A stretch of 64,000 nucleotides of DNA from an uncultured Alistipes sp. (GTDB lineage Bacteria > Bacteroidota > Bacteroidia > Bacteroidales > Rikenellaceae). A model generated the notes under the pieces. That model was not told the origin of the DNA and did not search any database. It worked only from the letters and a program-made list of their open reading frames with translations. This document shows, one piece after another, positions 25,840 through 34,674 of this stretch. The DNA is taken from the NCBI GenBank assembly GCA_910584485.1, contig CAJUAV010000006.1, positions 62,001 to 126,000 of the forward strand, read 5' to 3'. The position numbers and the translations under genes were made by a program. Every line of letters begins with the position of its first letter. The stretch's first letter is position 1.

Positions 25840-27807
25840 ATGAATTTCATCGAAGCACTCCAGAGCAACGGCTTCTCGATGATCGACTATGCGATCTTCG
25901 TGCTCTACATCGTTCTGCTGATCGGTCTGGGATTTTTCCTCTCGCGCAACAAAAACGGCAGGGAGAAATCCTCGAGCGACTATTTTCTGGCCGGCAACAC
26001 GCTGACGTGGTGGGCCGTGGGCGCCTCGCTCATCGCCGCCAACATCTCGGCCGAACAGTTCATCGGCATGTCCGGCTCGGCCTACGCCTCGGGCATCGCC
26101 ATGGCCGCCTACGAACTCATGGCCGCCGCGACGCTCATCGTCGTCGGCAAATTCCTGCTCCCCGTGATGATCGAGCGCCGCATCTTCACCATCCCCCAGT
26201 TCCTGCGCGAGCGCTACAACTGGGGCGTGGGCCTCTCGTTCTCGATCTTCTGGCTCTTCCTCTACGTCTTCATCAACCTCACGTCGGTCGCCTGGCTGGG
26301 CGCGCTGGCCATCAAGCAGATTCTGGGCATTCCCGCCTCGCCCGGCATGTTCCTCGGCATGGAGATCGACATGACGCTGCTCACGATCATTTTCGTGCTC
26401 TTCGTCGTGGCGGGCATCTACTCGATCTACGGCGGCCTGGCCTCGGTGGCGTGGACCGACGTGATGCAGGTGACGTTCCTCGTGGGCGGCGGTCTGATTA
26501 CGGCCTATTTCGCCCTCGACTTCATCGCCGACAAGGTGCAGATCGAAGGGGGCGCGCTGGGGGCGCTGAACGAAATCATGTCGCACCTCGGACAGATCGA
26601 GGGCGACAAGCATTTCAACCTCGTCGTCTCGCGCAACGAGGAGCTCTATCCCGCCATCAACGGCATCATCGAGAACGGCATCACCGTGCAGCCCAAGGAT
26701 CCCTATTTCGATATCCCGGGCATCGTGGTGATCGTCGGCGCGCTGTGGCTCACGAACATCGGCTACTGGGGTTTCAACCAGTACATCATCCAGAAGGGTC
26801 TGGCTGCCAAATCGCTCTCGGAGGCCAAGAAGGGCATGATCTTCGCCGCCTTCCTCAAGATCCTCATTCCGTTCATCGTCTGCATCCCGGGCGTCTGCGC
26901 CTACTACATCATCACCGAACAGCCCGAGCTCTACGCTTCGCTGGCGGGCGAGATTACCCGTTCGGATGACGCCTACCCCTTCCTGATCCGCAACTTTACG
27001 CCCGTCGTCGTGAAGGGCCTGTCGTTCGCCGCCCTGGCCGCGGCCGTCATTTCGTCGCTCGCCTCGATGTTCAACTCGACCTCGACGATCTTCACGATGG
27101 ACATCTACAAGCAGTTCATCAACAAGCAGGCTTCCGACGCGCAGCTCGTGAACGTGGGTCGTCTGACCTCGGTCGCCGCCCTCATCCTGGCCCTGCTGGC
27201 CGTCTATCCCGTCATGGGCGGCGCCGACCAGGCGTTCCAGATCATCCAGGAGTACTCGGGCTTCGTTTACCCGGGCGTCGTGGTGATCTTCGGCCTCGGC
27301 CTGCTCTGGAAACGCGCCTCGGGCACGGCCGCCGTCGTGGCCGCCATCGGCACCTTCGCCTTCTCGATCCTCTTCAAGTTCCTCTTCCCCGACGTGCCGT
27401 TCCTGCTGCGCATGGGCTACGTCTTCTTCGCCCTCATTACGGTCTTCGTCGGCCTCTCGCTCACGAGCCGCAAGGTGGTGAAGGCCGACGTGCTCGACGA
27501 CCATACGGTGAAGACGCAGCTCTTCTGGAGCCGCGTGGCCTTCGTCGGATCGCTCGTCAGCCTCGTCTGCGGCCTGATCGGCGTGCTGGAACCCACGATG
27601 CGCAGCTACGGCTTCGAAGCCTTCTTCTTCCTCTGCGCGCTGCTGCTGACGATCGCCCTCTACCTGCGGTCGAATGCGCTCGATCCCGTGCAGGATCCGA
27701 AGGCGGTGAAGATCGACCTGGCGATTTTCCGCTCCGATGCGGCCTTCAACTGGGGTGCCGTCGGCGTGGTGGCGATCCTCGTCGTGCTCTACTACTCGCT
27801 GTGGTAG
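25840..27807 (+). CDS. sodium:sugar symporter (SSS family, SGLT-like)
   Basis: A 655-residue inner-membrane transporter with about 14 hydrophobic segments. The SSS signature regions are present: DYFLAGNTLTWWAVGASLIA and NISAEQFIGMSG near the N-terminus, and the ASMFNSTSTIFTMDIYKQF helix in the middle. It lies 43 bases behind the mutarotase and ahead of araD/A/B, so arabinose (or a related pentose) is the likely substrate, driven by sodium. That matches the Nqr sodium pump elsewhere in the window. Substrate is inferred from context only. Confidence 0.92.
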   Translation: MNFIEALQSNGFSMIDYAIFVLYIVLLIGLGFFLSRNKNGREKSSSDYFLAGNTLTWWAVGASLIAANISAEQFIGMSGSAYASGIAMAAYELMAAATLIVVGKFLLPVMIERRIFTIPQFLRERYNWGVGLSFSIFWLFLYVFINLTSVAWLGALAIKQILGIPASPGMFLGMEIDMTLLTIIFVLFVVAGIYSIYGGLASVAWTDVMQVTFLVGGGLITAYFALDFIADKVQIEGGALGALNEIMSHLGQIEGDKHFNLVVSRNEELYPAINGIIENGITVQPKDPYFDIPGIVVIVGALWLTNIGYWGFNQYIIQKGLAAKSLSEAKKGMIFAAFLKILIPFIVCIPGVCAYYIITEQPELYASLAGEITRSDDAYPFLIRNFTPVVVKGLSFAALAAAVISSLASMFNSTSTIFTMDIYKQFINKQASDAQLVNVGRLTSVAALILALLAVYPVMGGADQAFQIIQEYSGFVYPGVVVIFGLGLLWKRASGTAAVVAAIGTFAFSILFKFLFPDVPFLLRMGYVFFALITVFVGLSLTSRKVVKADVLDDHTVKTQLFWSRVAFVGSLVSLVCGLIGVLEPTMRSYGFEAFFFLCALLLTIALYLRSNALDPVQDPKAVKIDLAIFRSDAAFNWGAVGVVAILVVLYYSLW

Positions 27808-27814
27808 GGTAGAT

Positions 27815-28075
27815 ACGGCGAAGGCCCGCCTGTCGCGTCCCTTCGCAAGCTCCGACCCGCGTGGCGGTTGCCGTCGGCGAACGTCCGCAAAAACGGCCTC
27901 GTAAGAGGTCGGCGGCGAATTGGCTGTGCGGATGCGATGGCGCAGCCATCGGCGGGCCGTAGCTTCGCCCGGCGAAGGCCCGCCTGTCGCGTCCCTTCGC
28001 AAGCTCCGACCCGCGTGGCGGTTGCCGTCGACGGACGTCCGCAAAAGCGGCTTCGTAGGAGGGGCCGATGCCGTC
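27815..28075 (+). repeat. repeat cluster 5 with an ~85-bp direct duplication
   Basis: A block beginning CGGCGAAGGCCCGCCTGTCG occurs at 27820 and again at 27978 with few changes over about 85 bases. The second copy is a complete class B module with leading hairpin CGATGGC-gca-GCCATCG (27932-27948) and arms GGGCCGTAGCTTCGCC and GCAAGCTCCGACCCG. The first copy lacks its left arm. Confidence 0.85.
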
Positions 28076-28145
28076 TGCCGGTGAAAAGGTGCGGCCTGCG
28101 GGCCCCGCGCAACGAACATTGAGAAACGAACCAACGAAATACGAT

Positions 28146-28841
28146 ATGCTGGAACAACTCAAAGAGGAGGTTTGCCGCGCGAACCTCGATCTGGTCAAAC
28201 ACGGCCTGGTGATCTTCACCTGGGGCAACGTCTCGGCGATCGACCGCGAGCAGGGGCTCGTGGTCATCAAGCCCAGCGGCGTCGATTACGACGACATGAA
28301 GGCGTCGGACATGGTGGTCGTCGACCTCGACGGCCGCATCGTGGAGGGGACGCTGCGCCCCTCGTCCGATACGGCGACGCACCTCGAAATCTACAAGGCC
28401 TTTCCCGAGGTGGGCGGCATCGTCCACACCCACTCGACCTACGCCACGGCGTGGGCGCAGGCGGGGCGCGACATCCCCAACATCGGCACGACGCATGCCG
28501 ATTATTTCCACCGTGCGATCCCCTGCACGGCCGACATGACGGCCGACCAGATGGAGGCGTACGAGCGGCATACGGGGACAGTGATCGTCCGCCGCTTCGT
28601 CGAGGCGGGGATGAATCCGATGCACACCCCGGGCGTGCTGGTCAAGAACCACGGCCCCTTCGCCTGGGGCAAGGATGCGCACGAGGCGGTGCACAACGCC
28701 GTCGTGATGGAGCAGGTGGCCAAGATGGCCTTCGTGGCCTATCAGGTCAACCCCGCGCTCGGGATGAACGAGCTGCTCATCGAGAAGCACTATTCGCGCA
28801 AGCACGGCGCCAACGCCTACTACGGACAGGACAAGAAGTAG
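28146..28841 (+). CDS. araD: L-ribulose-5-phosphate 4-epimerase
   Basis: Converts L-ribulose 5-phosphate to D-xylulose 5-phosphate, the last arabinose-specific step. The 231-residue protein is of the class II aldolase fold, with TWGNVS, KPSGVDY and the zinc site VHTHSTYATAWAQ plus a later NIGTTHADYF. The start at 28146 (MLEQLKEEV) is the normal family N-terminus; the frame upstream runs through the repeats. Confidence 0.95.
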   Translation: MLEQLKEEVCRANLDLVKHGLVIFTWGNVSAIDREQGLVVIKPSGVDYDDMKASDMVVVDLDGRIVEGTLRPSSDTATHLEIYKAFPEVGGIVHTHSTYATAWAQAGRDIPNIGTTHADYFHRAIPCTADMTADQMEAYERHTGTVIVRRFVEAGMNPMHTPGVLVKNHGPFAWGKDAHEAVHNAVVMEQVAKMAFVAYQVNPALGMNELLIEKHYSRKHGANAYYGQDKK

Positions 28842-28849
28842 GGGCGCCG

Positions 28850-28985
28850 CGCGGCTGCGGATCGGCGTGCGATCGGCGGCCGTGGCGTCGGCGGGCCGAA
28901 GCCTGCGGGGCGCGCGACCGAGCGGCGCTGCGGGCCTCCGCTGCCGAAGGTGGCGGCGCGCGTCGTCGCCCGTGGGCGCATCCCG
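28850..28985. repeat. repeat cluster 6, degenerate class B remnant
   Basis: GGCGGGCCGAAGCCTGCGGG and a GCGGGCCTCCGCTGCCGAAG partner can be recognised between araD and araA, but the outer arm is decayed. Confidence 0.45.
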
Positions 28986-29025
28986 CAGCGAACAAGAGAC
29001 GACAAACGAAAAAAAACGATTCGAT

Positions 29026-30537
29026 ATGAAAGCATTTGAAAATTTCGAGGTGTGGTTCGTAACCGGAGCACAGCTCTTGTACGGCGGCGACGCCGTCAAA
29101 TCCGTCGATGCCCATTCGACGGAGATGGTCAAGGGGATGAACGCCTCGGGCGTGCTCCCCGTGAAGGTGGTCTACAAGGGTACGGCCAACTCCTCGAAGG
29201 AGGTGACGGCCGTCATGAAGGCGGCCGAGGCCGATGAAAAGTGCATCGGCGTGATGACGTGGATGCACACCTTCTCGCCCGCCAAGATGTGGATCCACGG
29301 GTTGCAGGAGCTCAAGAAGCCGCTGCTGCACCTCCACACGCAGTACAACCGCGAGATTCCGTGGAACGAAATCGACATGGATTTCATGAACCTGAACCAG
29401 AGCGCCCACGGCGACCGCGAATTCGGCCACATCACGGCCCGCATGCGTCGTCCGCACAAGGTGGTGGTGGGCTACTGGCAGGAGCGCAAGACCCTCGAAC
29501 ACATCGCCGTATGGCAGCGTGTGGCTGCCGCCTGGGCCGACGCGCAGGAGATGCTGATCCTGCGATTTGGCGACCAGATGAACAACGTCGCCGTGACCGA
29601 CGGCGACAAGGTCGAGGCCGAAATGCGCCTCGGCTACCACGTCGACTACTGCCCCGTCAGCGAAATGATGGAACATTTCAAGCAGATCGGAGACGCCGAA
29701 GTGGATGCCCTCGTCGAGACCTATTTCAAGGAGTACGACCACGACGCCTCGCTGGAGGATCGCGCGGGCGAGCCCTACCGCAAGGTGTGGAACGCCGCCA
29801 AGGCGGAGCTCACCCTCCGCTCGATCCTGACGGCCAAGGGCGCCAAGGGCTTTACGACCAATTTCGACGACCTGGGCGAGTTCGACCAGATCCCGGGCCT
29901 CGCCTCGCAGCGTCTGATGGCCGAGGGCTACGGCTTCGGCGCCGAAGGCGACTGGAAATCGGCCGCCCTCTACCGTACGGTGTGGTTCATGTCGCAGGGG
30001 CTGCCGAAGGGGTGCTCGTTCCTGGAGGATTACACGCTCAACTTCGACGGCGAGCAGAGCGCCATCCTCCAGTCGCACATGCTGGAGGTCTGCCCCCTGA
30101 TCGCCGCGCAGCGGCCGCGCCTGGAGGTCCATTTCCTCGGCATCGGCGTGCGCAAGAGCCTGACGGCACGCCTCGTCTTCACCTCGAAGACGGGGGCGGG
30201 CGTGACGGCCACGGTGGTCGATATGGGCAACCGCTTCCGCCTGATCGTCAACGATGTAGAGTGCATCGAGCCGAAGCCGCTGCCGAAGCTCCCCGTCGCC
30301 TCGGCCCTCTGGATCCCGATGCCGAACTTCGAGGTCGGCGCGGGGGCCTGGATCCTGGCGGGCGGTACGCACCACTCCTGCTTCTCGTACGACCTGACCC
30401 CCGAATACTGGGAGGATTACGCCGAGATCGCGGGGATCGAGATGATCCGCATCGACAAGGATACGACCATCGCCGGCTTCAAGAAGGAGCTGCGCATGAA
30501 CGAGGTATATTACATGTTGAACAAGGCGCTCTGCTAA
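29026..30537 (+). CDS. araA: L-arabinose isomerase
   Basis: Interconverts L-arabinose and L-ribulose. The 503-residue length and MKAFENFEVWFVTGAQLLYG N-terminus are typical. Family residues include the MTWMHTFSPAKMWI segment, the catalytic glutamates in GFGAEGDWK and SFLEDYTL, and metal-binding histidines in QSHMLEVCP and GGTHHSCFS. It lies between araD and araB and is probably cotranscribed across the short repeat remnants. Confidence 0.97.
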   Translation: MKAFENFEVWFVTGAQLLYGGDAVKSVDAHSTEMVKGMNASGVLPVKVVYKGTANSSKEVTAVMKAAEADEKCIGVMTWMHTFSPAKMWIHGLQELKKPLLHLHTQYNREIPWNEIDMDFMNLNQSAHGDREFGHITARMRRPHKVVVGYWQERKTLEHIAVWQRVAAAWADAQEMLILRFGDQMNNVAVTDGDKVEAEMRLGYHVDYCPVSEMMEHFKQIGDAEVDALVETYFKEYDHDASLEDRAGEPYRKVWNAAKAELTLRSILTAKGAKGFTTNFDDLGEFDQIPGLASQRLMAEGYGFGAEGDWKSAALYRTVWFMSQGLPKGCSFLEDYTLNFDGEQSAILQSHMLEVCPLIAAQRPRLEVHFLGIGVRKSLTARLVFTSKTGAGVTATVVDMGNRFRLIVNDVECIEPKPLPKLPVASALWIPMPNFEVGAGAWILAGGTHHSCFSYDLTPEYWEDYAEIAGIEMIRIDKDTTIAGFKKELRMNEVYYMLNKALC

Positions 30538-30544
30538 AGAGGAG

Positions 30545-30690
30545 AGGGCGAAGCGCCGCCCGAGGGAGTTCGTGCAGGTCGGCCCGCAGACGGCGGAGCG
30601 GCTTGCGACCTTCGGGAGCAGCCCTCCGCCAGGGGGCGGCTGCGGGCTGCCGTATTTCGCCTGCGCGAAATACGTGCGTCGGCGAAACGT
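30545..30690 (-). repeat. repeat cluster 7: class A module, minus orientation
   Basis: GCAGCCCTCCGCCAGG and GGGCGGCTGCGGGCTGCC (about 30618-30650) form the class A core. The leading hairpin CGTATTTCGC-ctgc-GCGAAATACG (30651-30674) is a perfect 10-bp stem of a sequence not seen in other copies. It sits between araA and araB. Confidence 0.85.
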
Positions 30691-30722
30691 TTCGTCCGAA
30701 CCGCCAAACACCTGATTGACTC

Positions 30723-32366
30723 ATGGATAAATTCGTGATCGGCCTCGATTACGGCAGCGACTCGGCCCGTGCCGTGCTCATCAATGCCGCCACCGGCGAG
30801 ACGCTCGCCACGGCCGTACGCTACTACCCCCGCTGGAAGGAGGGCAAATACTGCAATCCGGCGATCAACCAATACCGCCAGCACCCGAAGGATTACGTCG
30901 AGGTGCTCGAGGCGACCGTTCGCGAGGTGCTGGGCGCCGTCTCGTCGGAGGTGGCTGCCAACGTCGTCGGCATCGCCTTCGACACGACGGGCTCCACCCC
31001 CTGCTTCATCGACGAGCAAGGCACGCCGCTGGCGCTGCGCGAAGAGTTCGCCGAGAATCCCAATGCGATGTTCGTCCTCTGGAAGGACCACACGGCCGTG
31101 CGGGAGGCCGATGAAATCAACGCCCTCTGCCGCCGCTGGGAGACCGACTATTCGGCCTACGAGGGAGGTATCTACTCCTCGGAGTGGCTGTGGGCCAAGG
31201 CGCTGCACGTGCTGCGCGAGGACGAGGCGGTGCGCGGCGCGGCCTATTCGGTCGTCGAGCACTGCGAGTGGATGCCCGCGCTGCTCACGGGGCGCACGGC
31301 GCCGCGCGCGATCGTCCGCAGCCGCTGTGCCGAGGGGCACAAGGCGATGTGGCACGCCAAGTGGGGCGGTCTGCCCTCCGAAGAGTTCCTTACGACGCTC
31401 GATCCGCTTCTCGCGGGGCTGCGCGGCCGCATGTTCGAGACGACTGAGACGGCCGAAAAGCCCGTCGGACACCTGACGGAGGAGTGGGCCAGACGGCTCG
31501 GCCTGTCGACCGACGTCGTCGTGGCGGGCGGAGCCTTCGACTGCCACATGGGCGCCGTCGGCGCGGGCGTGAAACCCTACTCGTGGGTGCGCATCATCGG
31601 CACCTCGACCTGCGACATCATGGTCGTCGAACCCGAGGTGATCGGCGAGAAGCTGATCCCGGGCATCTGCGGTCAGGTGGACGGCTCGGTGATCCCGGGG
31701 CTCGTGGGACTCGAAGCGGGGCAGTCGGCCTTCGGCGACATCTACGCCTGGCTGCGCCGCGTGCTCGAATTCCCCCTCAAGGCGATCCTCGGCGACCGCC
31801 TTACGCCCGAGGAGCTGGAGAAGGCCTGCGACCGCATCCTTCCTGCCCTGACGGCCGAGGCGGAGAAGATCCCCGTCGGTGAGAGCGGCGTGGTGGCGGT
31901 CGACTGGATGAACGGCCGCCGCACGCCCGATGCGAACCAGATGCTGCGCGGCGCCATCGCGGGCATCACGCTCGGCACGACGGCTCCGATGCTCTACCGC
32001 GCGCTCGTCGAGGCGACGGCCTTCGGCTCGAAGGCGATCATGGAGCGTCTGCGCCGCGAGGGCGTCCGCATCGACCGCTGCATCGGCATCGGCGGCATCG
32101 CCCTCAAGTCGCCCTTCGTCATGCAGGTGATGAGCGACGTGCTCGGCATTCCGATCTCGGTCTGCGAGAGCGACCAGGCCTGCGCCCTCGGTGCCGCGAT
32201 CTTCGCTGCTGTGGCTGCGGGGCTCTACCCCTCGATCGAGGCGGCGCAGCAGGCGATGTCGTCGCGCTGCGCCATGGAGTACAAGCCCGATCCGACGAAC
32301 CACGCCCGCTACGAGGAGCTCTACGCCAAGTACCTCGACCTGGGCCGCTACTGCGAAAGCTGCTGA
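30723..32366 (+). CDS. araB: ribulokinase (FGGY family)
   Basis: Phosphorylates L-ribulose. The 547-residue protein opens with the ATPase fold MDKFVIGLDYGSDSARAVL and carries FDTTGSTPC, GAFDCHMGAVGAGV and the FGGY C-terminal region IGIGGIALKSPFVMQV. Last gene of the arabinose cluster; a terminator follows about 25 bases after the stop. Confidence 0.96.
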   Translation: MDKFVIGLDYGSDSARAVLINAATGETLATAVRYYPRWKEGKYCNPAINQYRQHPKDYVEVLEATVREVLGAVSSEVAANVVGIAFDTTGSTPCFIDEQGTPLALREEFAENPNAMFVLWKDHTAVREADEINALCRRWETDYSAYEGGIYSSEWLWAKALHVLREDEAVRGAAYSVVEHCEWMPALLTGRTAPRAIVRSRCAEGHKAMWHAKWGGLPSEEFLTTLDPLLAGLRGRMFETTETAEKPVGHLTEEWARRLGLSTDVVVAGGAFDCHMGAVGAGVKPYSWVRIIGTSTCDIMVVEPEVIGEKLIPGICGQVDGSVIPGLVGLEAGQSAFGDIYAWLRRVLEFPLKAILGDRLTPEELEKACDRILPALTAEAEKIPVGESGVVAVDWMNGRRTPDANQMLRGAIAGITLGTTAPMLYRALVEATAFGSKAIMERLRREGVRIDRCIGIGGIALKSPFVMQVMSDVLGIPISVCESDQACALGAAIFAAVAAGLYPSIEAAQQAMSSRCAMEYKPDPTNHARYEELYAKYLDLGRYCESC

Positions 32367-32390
32367 TCGCGGGAGCCGCTTCGAAACGAA

Positions 32391-32430
32391 ACATCCGAGC
32401 CTTCGCAGAGCGGAGGCTCGGATGTTTTTT
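32391..32430 (+). terminator. rho-independent terminator after araB
   Basis: CATCCGAGCCT (32393-32403) pairs with AGGCTCGGATG (32414-32424), with six T residues behind. Confidence 0.9.
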
Positions 32431-32444
32431 ATCTTTCTATCGGT

Positions 32445-32825
32445 ATGGGAAACACGGATACGCCGGCCCTTCTGGAGGTGCTGGCCGAGTCGGACGACGA
32501 TCCGGAAATTTGGGCCTCGCTCGTCGTCGGCTTCGATGCGGCGAAAAATTGCATCGTCCGCTTCGAATACACGAATTACGAGGAGCGCGCCCGGGACTAC
32601 GACATCGACCTGCTCGTCGAGCCCGACGAGGCATTCCGCCTCGCGCGGCTGTGGGGGGTGCGGCCGGTCGAGCTGCCGCGCGCCTGCTGCGAGCGCTTCG
32701 GTCGCTTGAATCCGTACCCGCAATTGGTTCCCTCGCAGGTGAAGCGCCTTTTCGGGGCGTTGTCGGATGCCCTCCGCGAAAACGGCTTCCGCGTGCGACG
32801 GGTGCGGAGGGGGCTGGCCGGTTGA
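32445..32825 (+). CDS. hypothetical protein, 126 residues
   Basis: I do not recognise this protein. It is small, soluble and acidic in its first half (PALLEVLAESDDDPEIW) and basic at the end (RVRRVRRGLAG). No signal peptide or membrane helix is seen. The start lies 15 bases behind the araB terminator T-run, where TATCTTTC resembles a -7 box, so it may have its own short leader. Codon use matches the neighbours, which supports a real gene. Confidence 0.6.
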   Translation: MGNTDTPALLEVLAESDDDPEIWASLVVGFDAAKNCIVRFEYTNYEERARDYDIDLLVEPDEAFRLARLWGVRPVELPRACCERFGRLNPYPQLVPSQVKRLFGALSDALRENGFRVRRVRRGLAG

Positions 32826-32840
32826 TGCGGCGTGCGGGCG

Positions 32841-33014
32841 TTATCCGCACCGCCACTTGCGCACGATGCGCAGCAGCGCGAGAACGATCACCGCACCGCA
32901 GTACCAGCGCGACAGCGTGAGCGGAAAGTCGAAGCAGAAGAGCAGAAGGAGCAGTCCGACGGTTACGATTTCGAAGAGGATCCGGTCGAGGATCCGGTGC
33001 AGGGTGCGTTTCAT
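32841..33014 (-). CDS. small membrane protein, 57 residues
   Basis: Started at MKRTLHRILDRILFE, the protein has two hydrophobic helices (residues ~12-30 and ~36-49) joined by a short polar turn and ends in basic residues (RIVRKWRCG). Unknown function. It converges with the preceding hypothetical gene, 15 bases apart. A longer upstream start at 33068 is possible but adds an atypical N-terminus. Confidence 0.55.
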   Translation of the reverse strand: MKRTLHRILDRILFEIVTVGLLLLLFCFDFPLTLSRWYCGAVIVLALLRIVRKWRCG

Positions 33015-33138
33015 GACAACGGGGATTCGGGTGTGCCTCAAGATAGGAAAAATCGGCCGAAAAAGCAAGGTTCGTGCTTGAAAATGTTGCTTTTGTGCGA
33101 TACGGTGTTCCGATCGTCCGTTTTTCGAAAATAGTTGC

Positions 33139-33146
33139 TATCTTTG
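33139..33146 (+). promoter_or_regulatory. -7 box of the GH105 gene
   Basis: TATCTTTG, an exact match, 55 bases before the start codon; no clear -33 element. Confidence 0.6.
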
Positions 33147-33201
33147 TACGATGGGTCCGTGCGGGACCCGCACCGAAACACGATCATCTATCCCGAACCT
33201 T

Positions 33202-34560
33202 ATGAAGCAACACGTACGTTCGTTGGGCCGCAGCCTGCTGCTTGCGGTCGCCGTCGTCGGTCTCGCGGCCTGCGACGAACCCGTCCCCGAAAAGACCTAT
33301 GCCCAGCGCATGGTCGAATCGCACGGTCTGGGCGATTTCTACTGCAACCGCCACTACCAGGACAGCCTGTCGCACACGGGGTGGGACTATGTCTCGGGGC
33401 TCGTGGCGGGGGCCGTGTTGCAGACGTGGTGCCGCTATCCCGAGCAGACCGCCTACTACGATGCCGTGAAGGCCTTTGCCGATAACAGCCTCGACGAGAC
33501 GGGCTCCTTTATTCACAATGCGAAGGGGGGCGATGCCCTCCGCCCGAGCAACATCGACGACCTGCCTGCGGGCAACATCTATTTCGAGCTCTATCGCGAG
33601 GAGCTGCGCCGCGGCAACAAGGCGGATGCGCGGCGTTACCGTGCGGCCGCCACGCTCATCCGCAACCGCCTCAAGTTCAACCATGCGCGCATCGCCGAGG
33701 GGCTTCCCGGGGCGGGCGGATTCTTCCACAAGGCGGTCTACCCGAACCAGATGTGGCTCGACGGCCTCTTCATGGGTTCGCCGATCTACGCGCGCTGGCA
33801 GCAGGCATTCGGCGACGAGGCCGACAGTGAAAGCTGGGACGATATCGCATTGCAGTTCAAGACGATCCACCGTTATACCTACGATGCCGAAAAGCAGCTC
33901 AACTACCACGCCTGGTCGGCGACTCCCGAGGCGCCCGATTCGTTCTGGGCGCAGCAGGAGGGGCCGCACCGCGGTTGCAGCCGCGAGTTCTGGGCCCGCG
34001 GCATGGGGTGGTATTTCGCGGCGCTGGTCGACGTGCTGGAGGCGATGCCCCCGACGCATGCCGACTATGCGGCCCTGACGGAGATCCTGCGGCAGGTCGC
34101 CGCGGGGCTCGCGCGCTGGCAGGATGACGCGTCGGGCGTCTGGTTCCAGCTGTTGCAGTACGACGATACGATGACGGGCGACGGCAAGGGCGATGCGGTC
34201 GGCGGCAAACGCTATAACATCGGCACTGCGCCCAACTACCTGGAGGCGTCGGCTTCGTGCATCTTCACCTATGCTTATCTGAAGGGCGTCCGCCTCGGGC
34301 TGCTCGATCGTGCAACCTATCTGCCGGTCGCCGAGAAGGCCTACGAAGGGGTGTTGAAAACCTTCGTCCGCGAACGGGCGGACGGGAAGCTCGATATCGT
34401 GCAGAGCTGCGCTTCGGCGGGGCTCGGTCCCTCGAAGAGCCCTTCGCGCACGGGAACGACCAATTACTATCTGTGCGGCAGCGATGTCGGCCTCGCGGAG
34501 AACGAGGGCAAGGCGGTCGGCTGCTTCATCCTCGCTTCGCTCGAATACGAGCAGCGGTAG
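33202..34560 (+). CDS. glycoside hydrolase family 105/88 lipoprotein (unsaturated uronyl hydrolase)
   Basis: Removes unsaturated uronic acid from pectin-derived oligosaccharides. The 452-residue protein has a lipoprotein signal (VGLAAC, Cys near residue 24), so it is exported. The alpha/alpha-barrel motifs of the family are visible: DYVSGLVAGAVL, NQMWLDGLFMGSP (general-acid aspartate near residue 186), REFWARGMGWYFAAL, and the SGTTNYY-type end (SRTGTTNYYLCGSDV). KduI and KduD, encoded 12 kb away, process the unsaturated uronate it would release. Confidence 0.88.
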   Translation: MKQHVRSLGRSLLLAVAVVGLAACDEPVPEKTYAQRMVESHGLGDFYCNRHYQDSLSHTGWDYVSGLVAGAVLQTWCRYPEQTAYYDAVKAFADNSLDETGSFIHNAKGGDALRPSNIDDLPAGNIYFELYREELRRGNKADARRYRAAATLIRNRLKFNHARIAEGLPGAGGFFHKAVYPNQMWLDGLFMGSPIYARWQQAFGDEADSESWDDIALQFKTIHRYTYDAEKQLNYHAWSATPEAPDSFWAQQEGPHRGCSREFWARGMGWYFAALVDVLEAMPPTHADYAALTEILRQVAAGLARWQDDASGVWFQLLQYDDTMTGDGKGDAVGGKRYNIGTAPNYLEASASCIFTYAYLKGVRLGLLDRATYLPVAEKAYEGVLKTFVRERADGKLDIVQSCASAGLGPSKSPSRTGTTNYYLCGSDVGLAENEGKAVGCFILASLEYEQR

Positions 34561-34600
34561 ACACTCTTGTCGGCGCTCCCGTGGGCTGTCGACGGAATCG

Positions 34601-34638
34601 AAAATTCCCCGTGCCTGAAACAGGTGCGGGGATTTTTT
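34601..34638 (+). terminator. rho-independent terminator after GH105
   Basis: AAAATTCCCCGTGCCTG pairs with CAGGTGCGGGGATTTT around a 3-nt loop, followed by T residues. Confidence 0.9.
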
Positions 34639-34674
34639 TGCGGGCGGAAGGGGGGGCGGGGCAGGGGCCCGATG

